Of a stretch of 64,000 bases of DNA, positions 41,414-52,058 are shown in pieces. The position numbers and the translations under genes are program-made. Each line of letters opens with the position of its first letter. Position 1 is the first letter of the stretch. This DNA comes from Luteimicrobium xylanilyticum (GTDB taxonomy: Bacteria; Actinomycetota; Actinomycetes; Actinomycetales; Cellulomonadaceae): contig NZ_CP045529.1 of NCBI RefSeq assembly GCF_009429125.1, forward strand, positions 2,418,001-2,482,000. The letters are read 5' to 3'. The notes under the pieces were generated by a model that saw nothing but the letters and a program-made list of their open reading frames with translations, was not told the origin of the DNA and did no database searches.

Positions 41414-42714
41414 TCAGTCCGTGAGCTCGCGGACCACCGCGTCGGCGAGCAGCCGCCCCCGCAGCGTGAGCGCGACCTGGCCCCGGAGCGCGGCGCGGCC
41501 GTCGAGCAGCCCGTCGGCGACGAGACCGGCGACGGCCGTCCGCGCCCGCGCCGACAGGTCCGCCACCGGCAGCCCGTCGTGCAGCCGGACGGCGAGCATG
41601 ACGCGTTCCAGCCGGGCGTCGTCGGCGGTGAGGAGCTCGCGGCCCGCTGCCGGGCTGTGCCCCGCCTCGAGCGCCGCCGCGTAGGCGCGCGGATGCTTAA
41701 CGTTCCACCAGCGCACCCCTGCGTGCTCGGGCTCGGGCTCGTGCCCCGCACCGGGCGCGCCGACGTACGAGTGGGCGCCCGGACCGACGCCCCACCAGTC
41801 GTCGCCGCGCCAGTAGCCGAGGTTGTGCCGGCTCGCGTGCGGACCAGTCTGTCCGCCCCGCGCCCAGTTGCTCACCTCGTACCACTCGAGCCCGGCCGCC
41901 GACAGCAGCGCGTCGGCGAGCTCGTACTTCGCGGCCTGGTCGTCCTCGTCGGGCAGCGTGAGCTCGCCCCGCCTGACCTGCGCGAACATCCGCGTTCCCG
42001 GCTCGACGACGAGCGCGTACGCCGACACGTGGTCGACCCCCGTCGCGAGCACGGCCTCGACGCTGGCCCGCCAGTCGGCCAGGGACTCGCCCGGGGTGCC
42101 GTAGATGAGGTCGAGCGAGACGTCGAGGCCCGCGTCGCGCGCCCACGCGACGACGTCGGGGATGCGGCGCGGGTCGTGCGTGCGGTCGAGGGTCGCGAGG
42201 ACGTGCGGCACCGCCGACTGCATCCCGAAGCTCACGCGCGTGAAGCCCGCGTCGGCGAGCGTGTGCAGCGACTCGGGGCTCACCGAGTCAGGGTTCGCCT
42301 CGGTCGTGACCTCGACGCCCTCCGCGAGGCCCCAGGCCTCCCGGATCCCCCCGAGCAGGCGGGCCAGGTCGTCGGCCGGCAGCACCGTCGGGGTACCGCC
42401 CCCGAAGAACACGGTGGACACGGGTCGCCCGCCCAGCCCGGCGTCGTCGAGCACGCGGGCCGCGAGGTCGAGCTCGCGCAGCGCCGTGTCCGCGTACGCG
42501 ACCTGCGACGCGCCCCCGCCCAGCTCGGACGACGTGTACGTGTTGAAGTCGCAGTACCCGCAGCGCACCGTGCAGAACGGGACGTGCACGTAGACGCCGA
42601 ACGCGCGCTCGCCCCCGGCACCGGGACGGGCCGTGCCCGACGGCGCGGCGGGGCGCACCCAGCCCGGGAGCGCGCCGTCGTCGGGCACGGGCTCCCCCTC
42701 GGGCAGCGCCGGGC

Positions 42715-42718
<4 letters not shown>
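41414..42718 (-). CDS. hemW: Radical SAM heme chaperone HemW
   Basis: This 434-residue protein is related to coproporphyrinogen dehydrogenase but acts as a heme chaperone. The iron-sulfur motif CxxxCxxC is Cys49, Cys53 and Cys56 in FCTVRCGYC. The extra fourth Cys right after the motif, typical of the dehydrogenase HemN, is absent (CGYCDFN), and the HemW signature HNLGYW is present, which supports Hem[12 protein letters not shown] and SFGMQSA are SAM-binding stretches. GTG 42718 overlaps the lepA stop as GTGA. Confidence 0.92.
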
Positions 42719-44616
<1,898 letters not shown>

Positions 44617-44632
44617 GGTGCACCATTCTCCC

Positions 44633-45397
44633 ATGACAGGAGACACGACCGGCGACCCGGTGTGCGTGCTCACCGCAGCACAGGAGTCGTTCCTCGACCT
44701 GCTCGGCCGGACCGACACCGAGGCACCCGTCCCGACCTGCGGCACGTGGCGCGTCGCGGACCTCGCGCTGCACCTCGCCGGGATCCACTGGTGGGCGGCG
44801 GGGATGGCGCTGGGCGTGGACCTCGAGGGCGCCGACGCGTCGGAGCCACGCGACCGCGAGCGCCTCGTCGAGGTGTACGCGTGGGCGTCCGCGCACCTGC
44901 GGGCCACGCTCACGGAGCGGCCGCTCGACGCGCCCGCGCTCACGCTCGACGGACCCGGTCCCGCCGGATTCTGGTACCGCCGCCAGCTCCACGAGACCCT
45001 CGTGCACCTCGTCGACCTCCGGCTCGCCACGGGATCGGCACCGCGGTCCGCGACGGCGGGGATCTGGGCGGCCGTCTGGGCCGACACGGTCGACGAGGTG
45101 GTCACGGTGATGCACCCGCGCCAGGTCAGGCTGGGCCGCGCGCCCGCGCCCGCCGTCGCCGTCGACCTCGTCGCGACGGACGTGCACGGACCGTCCGACG
45201 CCATCGTCCTCGCCCCGCCCGTCGCCACCTGGCGGGTCGGCCCGCCCGACATCGCCGCCGACGCGCGGGTCGAGGGTCCCGCCTGGGCTCTCGCCCTCCT
45301 GCTGTGGGGCCGCGTCTCCCCCGACGACGGCGCGCTCGACGTCGACGGCGACCCGGCGGCCCTGGAGGCGGTGCTGGGGCGCACGCTCGTGCCGTGA
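44633..45397 (+). CDS. Maleylpyruvate isomerase-family / DinB-like protein
   Basis: The product has 254 residues. The N-terminal four-helix bundle (about 10-160) has [20 protein letters not shown] followed by HWWAAG, and [19 protein letters not shown]. His47, His51 and a later HE/H arrangement are the metal ligands of the mycothiol-dependent maleylpyruvate isomerase N-domain. The C-terminal part (about 165-250) resembles the MDMPI C-terminal domain with [13 protein letters not shown]. Members use mycothiol, which fits an actinobacterium; the actual reaction is unknown. Start ATG 44633 is 17 bases from the lepA GTG, with divergent orientation. Confidence 0.83.
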   Translation: MTGDTTGDPVCVLTAAQESFLDLLGRTDTEAPVPTCGTWRVADLALHLAGIHWWAAGMALGVDLEGADASEPRDRERLVEVYAWASAHLRATLTERPLDAPALTLDGPGPAGFWYRRQLHETLVHLVDLRLATGSAPRSATAGIWAAVWADTVDEVVTVMHPRQVRLGRAPAPAVAVDLVATDVHGPSDAIVLAPPVATWRVGPPDIAADARVEGPAWALALLLWGRVSPDDGALDVDGDPAALEAVLGRTLVP

Positions 45398-45422
45398 GAC
45401 GGGGCGCAGCCGCCGCGCCCGC

Positions 45423-46271
45423 TCAGCGCACCCGGGTGATCTCCACCCTCACGTCGAGCTCGCCACGGCCCTCCCCGGCGTACACGCCCTTGAGGGGTGA
45501 GACGTCGCCGTACTCGCGGGCGCGTCCCAGCGCGACGTGGTCGGTGGACACGTCCGTGCGGTTCGTCGGGTCGAACGGCCGCCAACCACCCGCCCACCAC
45601 TCGACCCAGGCGTGCGACTCGCCGGCGACCGTCTCGCCGACCGCGGCGTCCGGCTGGGGGTGCAGATACCCGGACACGTACCGCGCCGGGATCCCGAGCC
45701 GGCGGAGCGCACCCAGGACGAGGTGGCTGATGTCCTGGCACACGCCCTTGCCTGCGGCCCACGCCTCGTCGGCCGTCGTGTGGACGGTGGTGACGCCCGG
45801 CACGTACTCGAGCCGGTCGCGGACGGCGAGCGCCACCGCCCGCGCCGCGTCGTCGGGCGTCGCCGCCCCGGCGGACACCTCCCGCGCGAGCTCGTGGAGC
45901 TCCTGCGGCGCCCGCGTCGTCTCGGAGTCCGCGAGGTAGGCGGCCATGGTGTCGCGGAACGCGGGACCGGCGACGACCTCCCAGGCGTTCCCCTCCCCGG
46001 GGGCGGCGAGGCCGTCGTCGGGCAGCTCGACGCGCGAGGCGGCGACGATCTCCAGCCGCTCGTGCTCGCGCAGGACCTCGAACGCCGTGACGGCCGTGCC
46101 CCAGTAGTCCACGTAGTCGTGGGTCCAGGTGTGCGGCTCGATGGTCAGGCGCGAGTCGAGCAGCCGCTGCCCCGGCCCGCGGCTCGGGGTGAGCCTCGCC
46201 TCGTTGTACGAGGCCGTCACAGGCCCCGCGTACTCGAACGTCGTCCGATGACGCACGCGCAGGACGGTCAC
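45423..46271 (-). CDS. Transglutaminase-like cysteine peptidase family protein
   Basis: This 282-residue protein has an N-terminal beta domain (1-120, starting [20 protein letters not shown]) and a transglutaminase/protease core with the triad Cys178 in [10 protein letters not shown], His220 in [10 protein letters not shown] and Asp234 in FDPTN. It is the last gene of a three-gene operon with an alpha-E protein and a circularly permuted ATP-grasp enzyme; GTG 46271 overlaps the alpha-E stop. This trio recurs across bacteria and has been proposed to make and process a small peptide or peptide tag, but the product is unknown. Confidence 0.93.
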   Translation of the reverse strand: MTVLRVRHRTTFEYAGPVTASYNEARLTPSRGPGQRLLDSRLTIEPHTWTHDYVDYWGTAVTAFEVLREHERLEIVAASRVELPDDGLAAPGEGNAWEVVAGPAFRDTMAAYLADSETTRAPQELHELAREVSAGAATPDDAARAVALAVRDRLEYVPGVTTVHTTADEAWAAGKGVCQDISHLVLGALRRLGIPARYVSGYLHPQPDAAVGETVAGESHAWVEWWAGGWRPFDPTNRTDVSTDHVALGRAREYGDVSPLKGVYAGEGRGELDVRVEITRVR

Positions 46272-47200
46272 AGCGCCTCCCCCACCCAGGTCGTAGCGAG
46301 CCCGGACGGGAAGTACCGGGAGCGGATCGCGTCGCTCGCTGCCGCGCAGCCGAGCTGGACGTCCTTCATGATCCGCGGCAGCGCGGACAGCGTGTCCTCG
46401 AGCGGGGCGTACTCGAGGGCGGCCCGCAGCCGCGCGAGCTCGCGTCGCGCCTCGTCGGACACGCCACGCCGGTCGGCGCCCGGGTCGAGCGACCGCAGGC
46501 ACTCCTCGGCCTGGTCGAGCGCGTGCACGACCGAGCGCGGGAACAGCCGGTCGAGGAGCAGGAACTCGGCGGCGCGCTCGTCGGAGGCGATCCCACGGAA
46601 GGTCCGCAGGAAGGTCTCGTAGGCGCCCGTCGAGCGGAGCAGGGTGTGCCAGCCGGGCCCGGCCGGCCCCAGCTCGGCCTGCGTCTGGACGAACCGGGCG
46701 GTCATGTCGGCGCGCTCGATGGAGCGCCCGAGGACCATGAAGGTCCACGTCTCGTCACGGCTCGTCGACCCGTCGACGATCCCGGTGACGACGGCGGCCC
46801 GCTCGCGGACCCACGCGAAGAAGTCGTGCGGCCGCGCGAGCCGCAGCGGGCCGGTGACCTGGTGGCGGGTCGTGTTGAGGCACTCCCACAGCTCGGAGGA
46901 CACGATCTCCCGCGCCCGGCGGGCGTTCTCCCGCGCGGCGACGACGGCGCCCGCGATCGCGGACGGGTTCGCCCGGTCGTGCGCGAGCGTCTGCAGCACG
47001 AGGGCGCGCGTGACCAGCGTGCTGTCGTCCGGGACGGGATGGTCCATGACGGCCAGCAGGGCACGCAGCGCCCGGTCCTCGGACGCCCACGGGTCCTCCG
47101 ACAGCGACTGGATGTGCACGTCGAGCATGCGGGCGGTGTCGTCGGCGCGCTCCACGTATCGCCCGATCCAGAACAGCGACTCGGCGATGCGGCTCAGCAC
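46268..47200 (-). CDS. Alpha-E domain-containing protein (DUF403)
   Basis: This 310-residue all-helical protein begins [20 protein letters not shown], the hallmark of the alpha-E family, with a further [15 protein letters not shown] copy around residue 160 that suggests an internal duplication. It has no known catalytic motif. It is encoded between a circularly permuted ATP-grasp enzyme and a transglutaminase-like protein, with a 7-base overlap upstream and a 4-base overlap downstream. GTG 47200 gives the exact family N-terminus. Confidence 0.93.
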   Translation of the reverse strand: MLSRIAESLFWIGRYVERADDTARMLDVHIQSLSEDPWASEDRALRALLAVMDHPVPDDSTLVTRALVLQTLAHDRANPSAIAGAVVAARENARRAREIVSSELWECLNTTRHQVTGPLRLARPHDFFAWVRERAAVVTGIVDGSTSRDETWTFMVLGRSIERADMTARFVQTQAELGPAGPGWHTLLRSTGAYETFLRTFRGIASDERAAEFLLLDRLFPRSVVHALDQAEECLRSLDPGADRRGVSDEARRELARLRAALEYAPLEDTLSALPRIMKDVQLGCAAASDAIRSRYFPSGLATTWVGEAL

Positions 47201-48873
47201 AGGCCCACCTCCTCGTCCCGGCGCAGGGCACCCTGCTGCTGCTGCGCGGCCTGCGCCCGGCGCGTGTCGCCGGGATGGTCGCGGCGCGATCCCGGGTCGG
47301 GTTCGCTCCGGACCGACGGGTGCCCGCGACCGGCGGTCCCGACGACGGTGAGCTGGGGGCGCTCCGCCGGGCCGCCCGTGCCGACCACGAGCTCGGTCGC
47401 TGCGGCGGGCGCACCACGCGGCGGCCTCGGCCTGCCGGTGGCGGCGTCCTCGAGCACCCAGGTGTCCTTGGACCCGCCGCCCTGCGAGCTGTTGACGACC
47501 AGCTGCCCCTCGGGCAGCGCGACCCGGGTCAGACCACCCGGCAGGACCCATACGTCCTCGCCGTCGTTGACCGCGAAGGGCCGCAGGTCGATGTGCCGGG
47601 GACGGAAGCGGCCGTCGACGAACGTCGGGGACGTCGACAGCTGGACCACGGGCTGGGCGATCCAGCCGCGCGGGTCGGCGACGACCGTGCGGCGGAGCTC
47701 CTCGAGCTCCGCGCGCGACGCCTGCGGCCCGACGACGATCCCCTTGCCGCCCGCCCCGTCGACGGGCTTGACCACGAGCTCGTCCAGCCGGTCGAGCACC
47801 TCGGCGAGCGCGTCGCGCTCCTCGAGCCGCCAGGTGTCGACGTTCGCGAGCACCGGCTCCTCGCCGAGGTAGTAGCGCACGAGGTCCGGCACGTAGGTGT
47901 AGGTCAGCTTGTCGTCGGCGACCCCGTTGCCCACCGCGTTCGCGAGCGTGACGTTGCCGAGGCGCGCGACGTTCAGGAGGCCCGGGACGCCGAGCATCGA
48001 GTCGGCGCGGAACTGCACGGGGTCGAGCCATGCGTCGTCGACGCGGCGGTAGATCACGTCGACCCGCCGCCGGCCCTCGGTCGTCCGCATCCAGACCCTG
48101 CCCGCGGAGACGAACAGGTCGCGCCCCTCCACCAGCTCGACGCCCATGAGGCGCGCGAGCAGGGCGTGCTCGAAGTACGCCGAGTTGAAGACGCCGGGGG
48201 TGAGGACGACGACCGTCGGGTCGGGCACGCCGTCGGGCGCGGCCGCGACGAGCGACTCGAGCAGCTTGCGCGGGTAGGCGGTGACGGGCCGGATCTGCAG
48301 CCGTTCGAACAGCTCGGGGAACGACTGCGCCATCGCGCGCCGGTTGGAGATCACGTAGCTCACGCCGGACGGGATCCGGACGTTGTCCTCCAGGACCCGG
48401 AAGCGCCCCTCCTCGTCGCGGACCAGGTCGATGCCGGAGACGTGCGCCCGGACCCCGTTCGGCGGCCGGATCCCGAACGCCTCCCGCTGGAACTCCCGTG
48501 ACGAGACGATGAGCGACTGCGGGACGACTCCGTCGGCGACGACCTGCTGGTCCCCGTACACGTCGTCGAGGAACGCCTCGAGCGCTCTCACCCGCTGCGA
48601 GACCCCGGAACGGACGGTCTCCCACTCGGCCGCGTCGATGACGCGCGGGACGACGTCCAGCGGGAAGGGACGTTCCTCGCCCGCGAAGTCGAACGTCACG
48701 CCCTGATCGAGGTAGGAGCGGGCGAGCGCCTCGGCTCGCGTCGCGACCTCCGTCGGGCTGAGGCCGCGCAGCGCAGCGACCACCGGGGCGTTGGGCTCCC
48801 GCACGTCCCCGCCCGGGACGACCATCTCGTCCCAGGCCCTCTGGCGGGGGTAACCGTCGAAGGGGTCCGTCAT
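47194..48873 (-). CDS. Circularly permuted ATP-grasp type 2 protein (DUF404/DUF407)
   Basis: This 559-residue predicted ligase includes YLDQGVTFDFAGEERPFPLD, FLDDVYGDQQVVADGVVP and RVLEDNVRIPSGVSYVI, then LVVKPVDGAGGKGIVVGPQA, the glycine-rich ATP-grasp loop with catalytic Lys. The order of subdomains is permuted relative to classical ATP-grasp enzymes. The last 75 residues are a Gly/Arg/Gln-rich tail that is not part of the fold. ATG 48873 starts the three-gene operon. It is thought to ligate amino acids or a peptide, but the substrate is unknown. Confidence 0.94.
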   Translation of the reverse strand: MTDPFDGYPRQRAWDEMVVPGGDVREPNAPVVAALRGLSPTEVATRAEALARSYLDQGVTFDFAGEERPFPLDVVPRVIDAAEWETVRSGVSQRVRALEAFLDDVYGDQQVVADGVVPQSLIVSSREFQREAFGIRPPNGVRAHVSGIDLVRDEEGRFRVLEDNVRIPSGVSYVISNRRAMAQSFPELFERLQIRPVTAYPRKLLESLVAAAPDGVPDPTVVVLTPGVFNSAYFEHALLARLMGVELVEGRDLFVSAGRVWMRTTEGRRRVDVIYRRVDDAWLDPVQFRADSMLGVPGLLNVARLGNVTLANAVGNGVADDKLTYTYVPDLVRYYLGEEPVLANVDTWRLEERDALAEVLDRLDELVVKPVDGAGGKGIVVGPQASRAELEELRRTVVADPRGWIAQPVVQLSTSPTFVDGRFRPRHIDLRPFAVNDGEDVWVLPGGLTRVALPEGQLVVNSSQGGGSKDTWVLEDAATGRPRPPRGAPAAATELVVGTGGPAERPQLTVVGTAGRGHPSVRSEPDPGSRRDHPGDTRRAQAAQQQQGALRRDEEVGLC

Positions 48874-48979
48874 GCTCGGACGGTAGCGAGCACGCGTGAC
48901 GTCCGTGTCTCGGCACGGTTTCCGCGCGGTGACCGACGCCCGCCGCACGTGACGGGGCCCGTCGGCTACCTTGGCTCCC

Positions 48980-49510
48980 GTGACGAACCCGGTCTCCGAC
49001 TTCCTGCGCCGCCTCACGCGCACCCTCGCGTCCGGCCCGTCCCGGCCACGCTCCGGGAGCGGAGCGCGCACCGCGCCGTCGCGCACGCCGCCGGCACCCA
49101 GAGGTGGTGGGGCGCCGGGCGCCTACCCCGGCGACTTCACGGGCGTGGTCCGCCCCGAGTACTCCCCCTCGCTCGACGGCGACGCCGACCCCGGCGAGAT
49201 CGTGTGGACCTGGGTGCCGTTCGAGGAGGACGCGAGCCGTGGCAAGGACCGGCCCGTGGTCGTCGTCGGGCGGGACGGCCGGTGGCTGCTCGCGCTGATG
49301 CTCACGAGCAAGGACCACAGCCGCGACGCCGCCGACGAGGCCCGCTGGGGCCGCCGCTGGCTCGACATCGGGGCCGGCCCGTGGGACCGCCAGGGGCGAC
49401 CGTCGGAGGTCCGGCTCGACCGGGTCCTGCGGGTCGACCCGGCCCGGGTCCGCCGTGAGGGCGCGATCATGGACCGTCGCACGTTCGACGCGGTCGTCGC
49501 GGGGCTCTGA
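48980..49510 (+). CDS. PemK/MazF-like type II toxin-fold protein without adjacent antitoxin
   Basis: The product has 176 residues. A Ser/Arg/Pro-rich N-terminal extension (about 1-50) precedes a PemK-like domain with GEIVWTWVPFEEDASRGKDRPVVVVGRDG, then LALMLTSKDH and a C-terminal helix. The P-F-E-D..KDRP motif is the conserved core of the PemK/MazF fold. No antitoxin gene is found on either side; the upstream gene is divergent and rpsT follows. Solo forms of this kind are widespread in actinobacteria and may not be toxic. GTG 48980 lies seven bases after TACCTT. Confidence 0.82.
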   Translation: MTNPVSDFLRRLTRTLASGPSRPRSGSGARTAPSRTPPAPRGGGAPGAYPGDFTGVVRPEYSPSLDGDADPGEIVWTWVPFEEDASRGKDRPVVVVGRDGRWLLALMLTSKDHSRDAADEARWGRRWLDIGAGPWDRQGRPSEVRLDRVLRVDPARVRREGAIMDRRTFDAVVAGL

Positions 49511-49550
49511 GCTGCGTGCTCCGCGGTTTCGGGGCTGCGCGAGGCTTTGG

Positions 49551-49755
49551 TAGACTCTGAGGCTGCGTGTCCGCCTGGTTCCGGGCGTCGCGCCGGGCGA
49601 TCGCCCTCTAACGATCGTCGGGTGCGGACCGGGCCGAAGGTCGGCGGGCACAGCTCCGGAACCTCACCACGGGTCCCCACCCCAGTCCCGGTACCGGAGT
49701 CGCCCTCTACGACCTGTCCCCTCGCCTCCGGCGAAACACACCAGAGAGTCCACAC
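49551..49755 (+). promoter_or_regulatory. rpsT promoter and long 5-prime leader
   Basis: TGG-TAGACT (box at 49551-49556) is an extended -10 element; no convincing -35 is seen. The transcript would carry about 190 untranslated bases. These contain CGATCG-N8-CGATCG (49598-49603 and 49612-49617) and two copies of TCGCCCTCTA (49601-49610 and 49700-49709). S20 is known to control its own message in other bacteria, so a regulatory leader is plausible. Confidence 0.5.
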
Positions 49756-50016
49756 GTGGCAAACATCAAGTCCCAGCTCAAGCGCATCCGCACGAACGAG
49801 AAGGCCCGCCTTCGCAACAAGGCCGTGAAGTCGGAGCTCAAGACGTACGTGCGTCGGGTCCGCGAGGCCGTCGCCGCCGGCGACAAGGACGCGGCGACGA
49901 CCGCGCTCGCGACCGCGTCGCGCAAGCTCGACAAGGCCGTCTCCAAGGGCGTCATCCACAAGAACCAGGCCGCGAACCGCAAGTCGGCGCTGGCCAAGTC
50001 CGTCGGCGCGCTCTGA
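49756..50016 (+). CDS. rpsT: 30S ribosomal protein S20
   Basis: This 86-residue primary 16S-binding protein is Lys/Arg-rich and helical. The start [20 protein letters not shown], and the C-terminal [20 protein letters not shown] are family signatures. GTG 49756 is the start, with only a weak AGAG ribosome site, which fits a translationally controlled gene. Located between the PemK-like gene and a strong terminator, and divergent in position from holA as in other actinobacteria. Confidence 0.97.
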   Translation: MANIKSQLKRIRTNEKARLRNKAVKSELKTYVRRVREAVAAGDKDAATTALATASRKLDKAVSKGVIHKNQAANRKSALAKSVGAL

Positions 50017-50057
50017 CACCTCGCGAGCCGCAGCGCCGGTAGGCGCCGCTCGCACAC

Positions 50058-50093
50058 CGAACGCCGCATCCCCTCCGGGGGGTGCGGCGTTCG
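50058..50093 (+). terminator. Terminator after rpsT
   Basis: An 11-base-pair arm (50058-50068 with 50083-50093) is extended by four more pairs, one a G-T wobble, to a small TCCG-type loop. It starts 42 bases after the rpsT stop. A second hairpin (50118-50124 with 50133-50139) lies just beyond, next to the stop of the PAP2 gene on the opposite strand. Confidence 0.7.
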
Positions 50094-50148
50094 CGCTGCT
50101 ACGAGCGAAGTAGTCCTCCCCGCGGGGTACGTCGCGGGGCGGGCGAGC

Positions 50149-50910
50149 TCAGCCGCGCCGCGCCTCCGGGACGCTGACGCGGCGCCGCTCGACGTAGGCG
50201 ACGAGCCGGTCCGCTGCGACGAACGCGACCGCGCCGGCGGCGGCGTCGAGCACGTAGTGGTTGGCGGTCGCCAGGATCACGAGCAACGTGAGGAACGGGT
50301 AGAGAAACCCGAGGACCCGTTGCCAGACGCGGCTCGCGCACCGCCAGAGCGTGGTGCCGCACCACAGCGACCAGCCGAAGTGCAGGGACGGCATCGCGGC
50401 GTACTGGTTGGAGACGCCCTGGTTGCTCGGCCCGCTCGAGTCCATGCCCCACGTGTGGAAGTACGGCACGGTGTCGACGAACCCGGCGCCTGGCAGGAGG
50501 CGCGGCGGCGCGAGCGGGTACAGCCAGAAGCAGATCAGCCCGATGAGGGTCATCACGACGAGCGCGGTGCGGTAGTGCGAATAGACCTGCGGCCGGCGGA
50601 CCCAGAGCCACACGAGGGTCCCGATCACCGCGGGCAGGAAGAGCGTCGCGTAGAAGTAGTTGGCTGGTACGGCGATCCACGGGTGGGCGACGACGAAGTT
50701 GTTGATCCCGTGCTCGACGTCGATCCGGAGGGCTTCTTCGAGGCGGAGCCCGTTCCACGCGTTGTGCTCGGCGAGCGAGCTGCGTTGCGGGGCCAGGTTG
50801 CGGATGACCGAGTAGACCGCGTACACGGCGACGACCAGCAGAGCCTCTCGGCCGAGCGCTCGTGCGGACCGCGGACGGACGCGCACCACGTCGCGACCGA
50901 GCTGGGACAT
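50149..50910 (-). CDS. PAP2-superfamily membrane phosphatase
   Basis: This 253-residue integral membrane protein has about six hydrophobic helices. It has the PAP2_3-type motifs YAAMPSLHFGWSLWCG (catalytic His in PSLHF) and ANHYVLDAAAG (second catalytic His and Asp), which fit inositolphosphotransferase/Aur1-like or lipid phosphatase enzymes. The classical first PAP2 motif with Lys and Arg is not clear, as in the PAP2_3 group. ATG 50910 has AAGGGGG at good spacing; ATG 50934 is an alternative. Stands between rpsT and holA. Confidence 0.88.
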   Translation of the reverse strand: MSQLGRDVVRVRPRSARALGREALLVVAVYAVYSVIRNLAPQRSSLAEHNAWNGLRLEEALRIDVEHGINNFVVAHPWIAVPANYFYATLFLPAVIGTLVWLWVRRPQVYSHYRTALVVMTLIGLICFWLYPLAPPRLLPGAGFVDTVPYFHTWGMDSSGPSNQGVSNQYAAMPSLHFGWSLWCGTTLWRCASRVWQRVLGFLYPFLTLLVILATANHYVLDAAAGAVAFVAADRLVAYVERRRVSVPEARRG

Positions 50911-51026
50911 GCGCAGCCCCCTTCTTTCTGCCATGTTCCGCCGCACGACCGCAGACGGGGACCCACGGGCGCACGTCCTCGTTGCCGAAACATCCTAACC
51001 CCGACCTTCAGCCGGTGGCCGGACCC

Positions 51027-52058
51027 TTATCGGCTCGTGGCGCGCGCCACCGTGAGCACGGCGCGCTCGACGGAGTAGACCGGGTCTCGGCCGGCTCCCT
51101 TGACCTCCTCGTCGGCCCGAGCGACGGCCGTGATCGCGGTCGCGAGGCCCTCGGGCGTCCAGCGGACGAGCTCCTTGCGCGCACGCTCGAGCTGCCACGG
51201 CGCGAGCCCGAGCTCCTGGGGTCGCGGTCCGCCGGCGCTGCGTGTCGCGGCGACCTTGGCGAGCTGGCGCAGCTTGAGCGCAAGGGCCGCGACCACGACG
51301 ACCGGGTCCACCCCTGATGCGAGCGCGTGCCGCAGGAGGGTCACGGCGTCGGCGGCACGCCCGGCCGCGGCGGCGTCGGCGACGCGGAACCCCGTGACCT
51401 CCATGCGGCCGCCGTAGTACCGGTCGACGACGGCGGTCGTGACGGTCCCGGTGGTGTCCGCGACGAGCTGGGAGCACGAGGACGCGAGCTCACGCAGGTC
51501 ACTGCCGAGCGCGGCGACGAGCCCCTGCACGGCCTCCGCGTCGATGCGCCGGCCGGCCGCACGGAACTCGGCCCGGACGAAGTCCTCCTTGTCGGAGTCG
51601 CGCTTGAGAGCGTCGCAGACGACGACGGGCGCACCCGTCGCCTTGATCGCGTCGAGCATGCGCTTGCCCCGCTGTCCGCCCCGGTGCACGACGACGAGCG
51701 TCACGTCGGGCTCGGGCGCGGCGACGTAGTCGGCCACCTCGGTGACGAGGGCGTCGGTGCCGAGCTGCGCGTCGTCGACGACCACGACGCGCGGCTCACC
51801 GAACAGCGACGGGCTCGTCGCGACCGCGAGCCGCCCCGCCTCGTAGGTGGGCCCGGCCACGTCGGTACGCTCGAGCCCCTCCGCGCCCGCGGACTCGCGG
51901 GCCAGCGCGACCGCGCGCTCGACGGCGCGCTCCGCGAGGAGCCCCTCAGGGCCGCTCACCAGGATCACGGGCGCGAGCTCGAGCTCCGCGGCGCTGAGGC
52001 CCGCGCGGGCGGAACGTGCTCCGGCGGAGCGGCGGGCCGGTCGGGTCGCTGCAGGCAT
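51027..52058 (-). CDS. holA: DNA polymerase III delta subunit HolA
   Basis: This 343-residue clamp-loader subunit opens the beta clamp. After a 28-residue Arg/Ala-rich leader, APVILVSGPEGLLAERAV is the N-terminal family signature; LFGEPRVVVVDDAQ, and the C-terminal LLRHALASGVDPVVVVAALALKLRQL and PWQLERARKELVRW are typical of HolA. The chosen ATG 52058 makes a 94-base overlap with comEC. The alternative GTG 51968 would give the usual 4-base GTGA overlap, but it removes part of the N-terminal leader. High third-position GC in this frame upstream of 51968 supports the longer form. Confidence 0.9.
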   Translation of the reverse strand: MPAATRPARRSAGARSARAGLSAAELELAPVILVSGPEGLLAERAVERAVALARESAGAEGLERTDVAGPTYEAGRLAVATSPSLFGEPRVVVVDDAQLGTDALVTEVADYVAAPEPDVTLVVVHRGGQRGKRMLDAIKATGAPVVVCDALKRDSDKEDFVRAEFRAAGRRIDAEAVQGLVAALGSDLRELASSCSQLVADTTGTVTTAVVDRYYGGRMEVTGFRVADAAAAGRAADAVTLLRHALASGVDPVVVVAALALKLRQLAKVAATRSAGGPRPQELGLAPWQLERARKELVRWTPEGLATAITAVARADEEVKGAGRDPVYSVERAVLTVARATSR

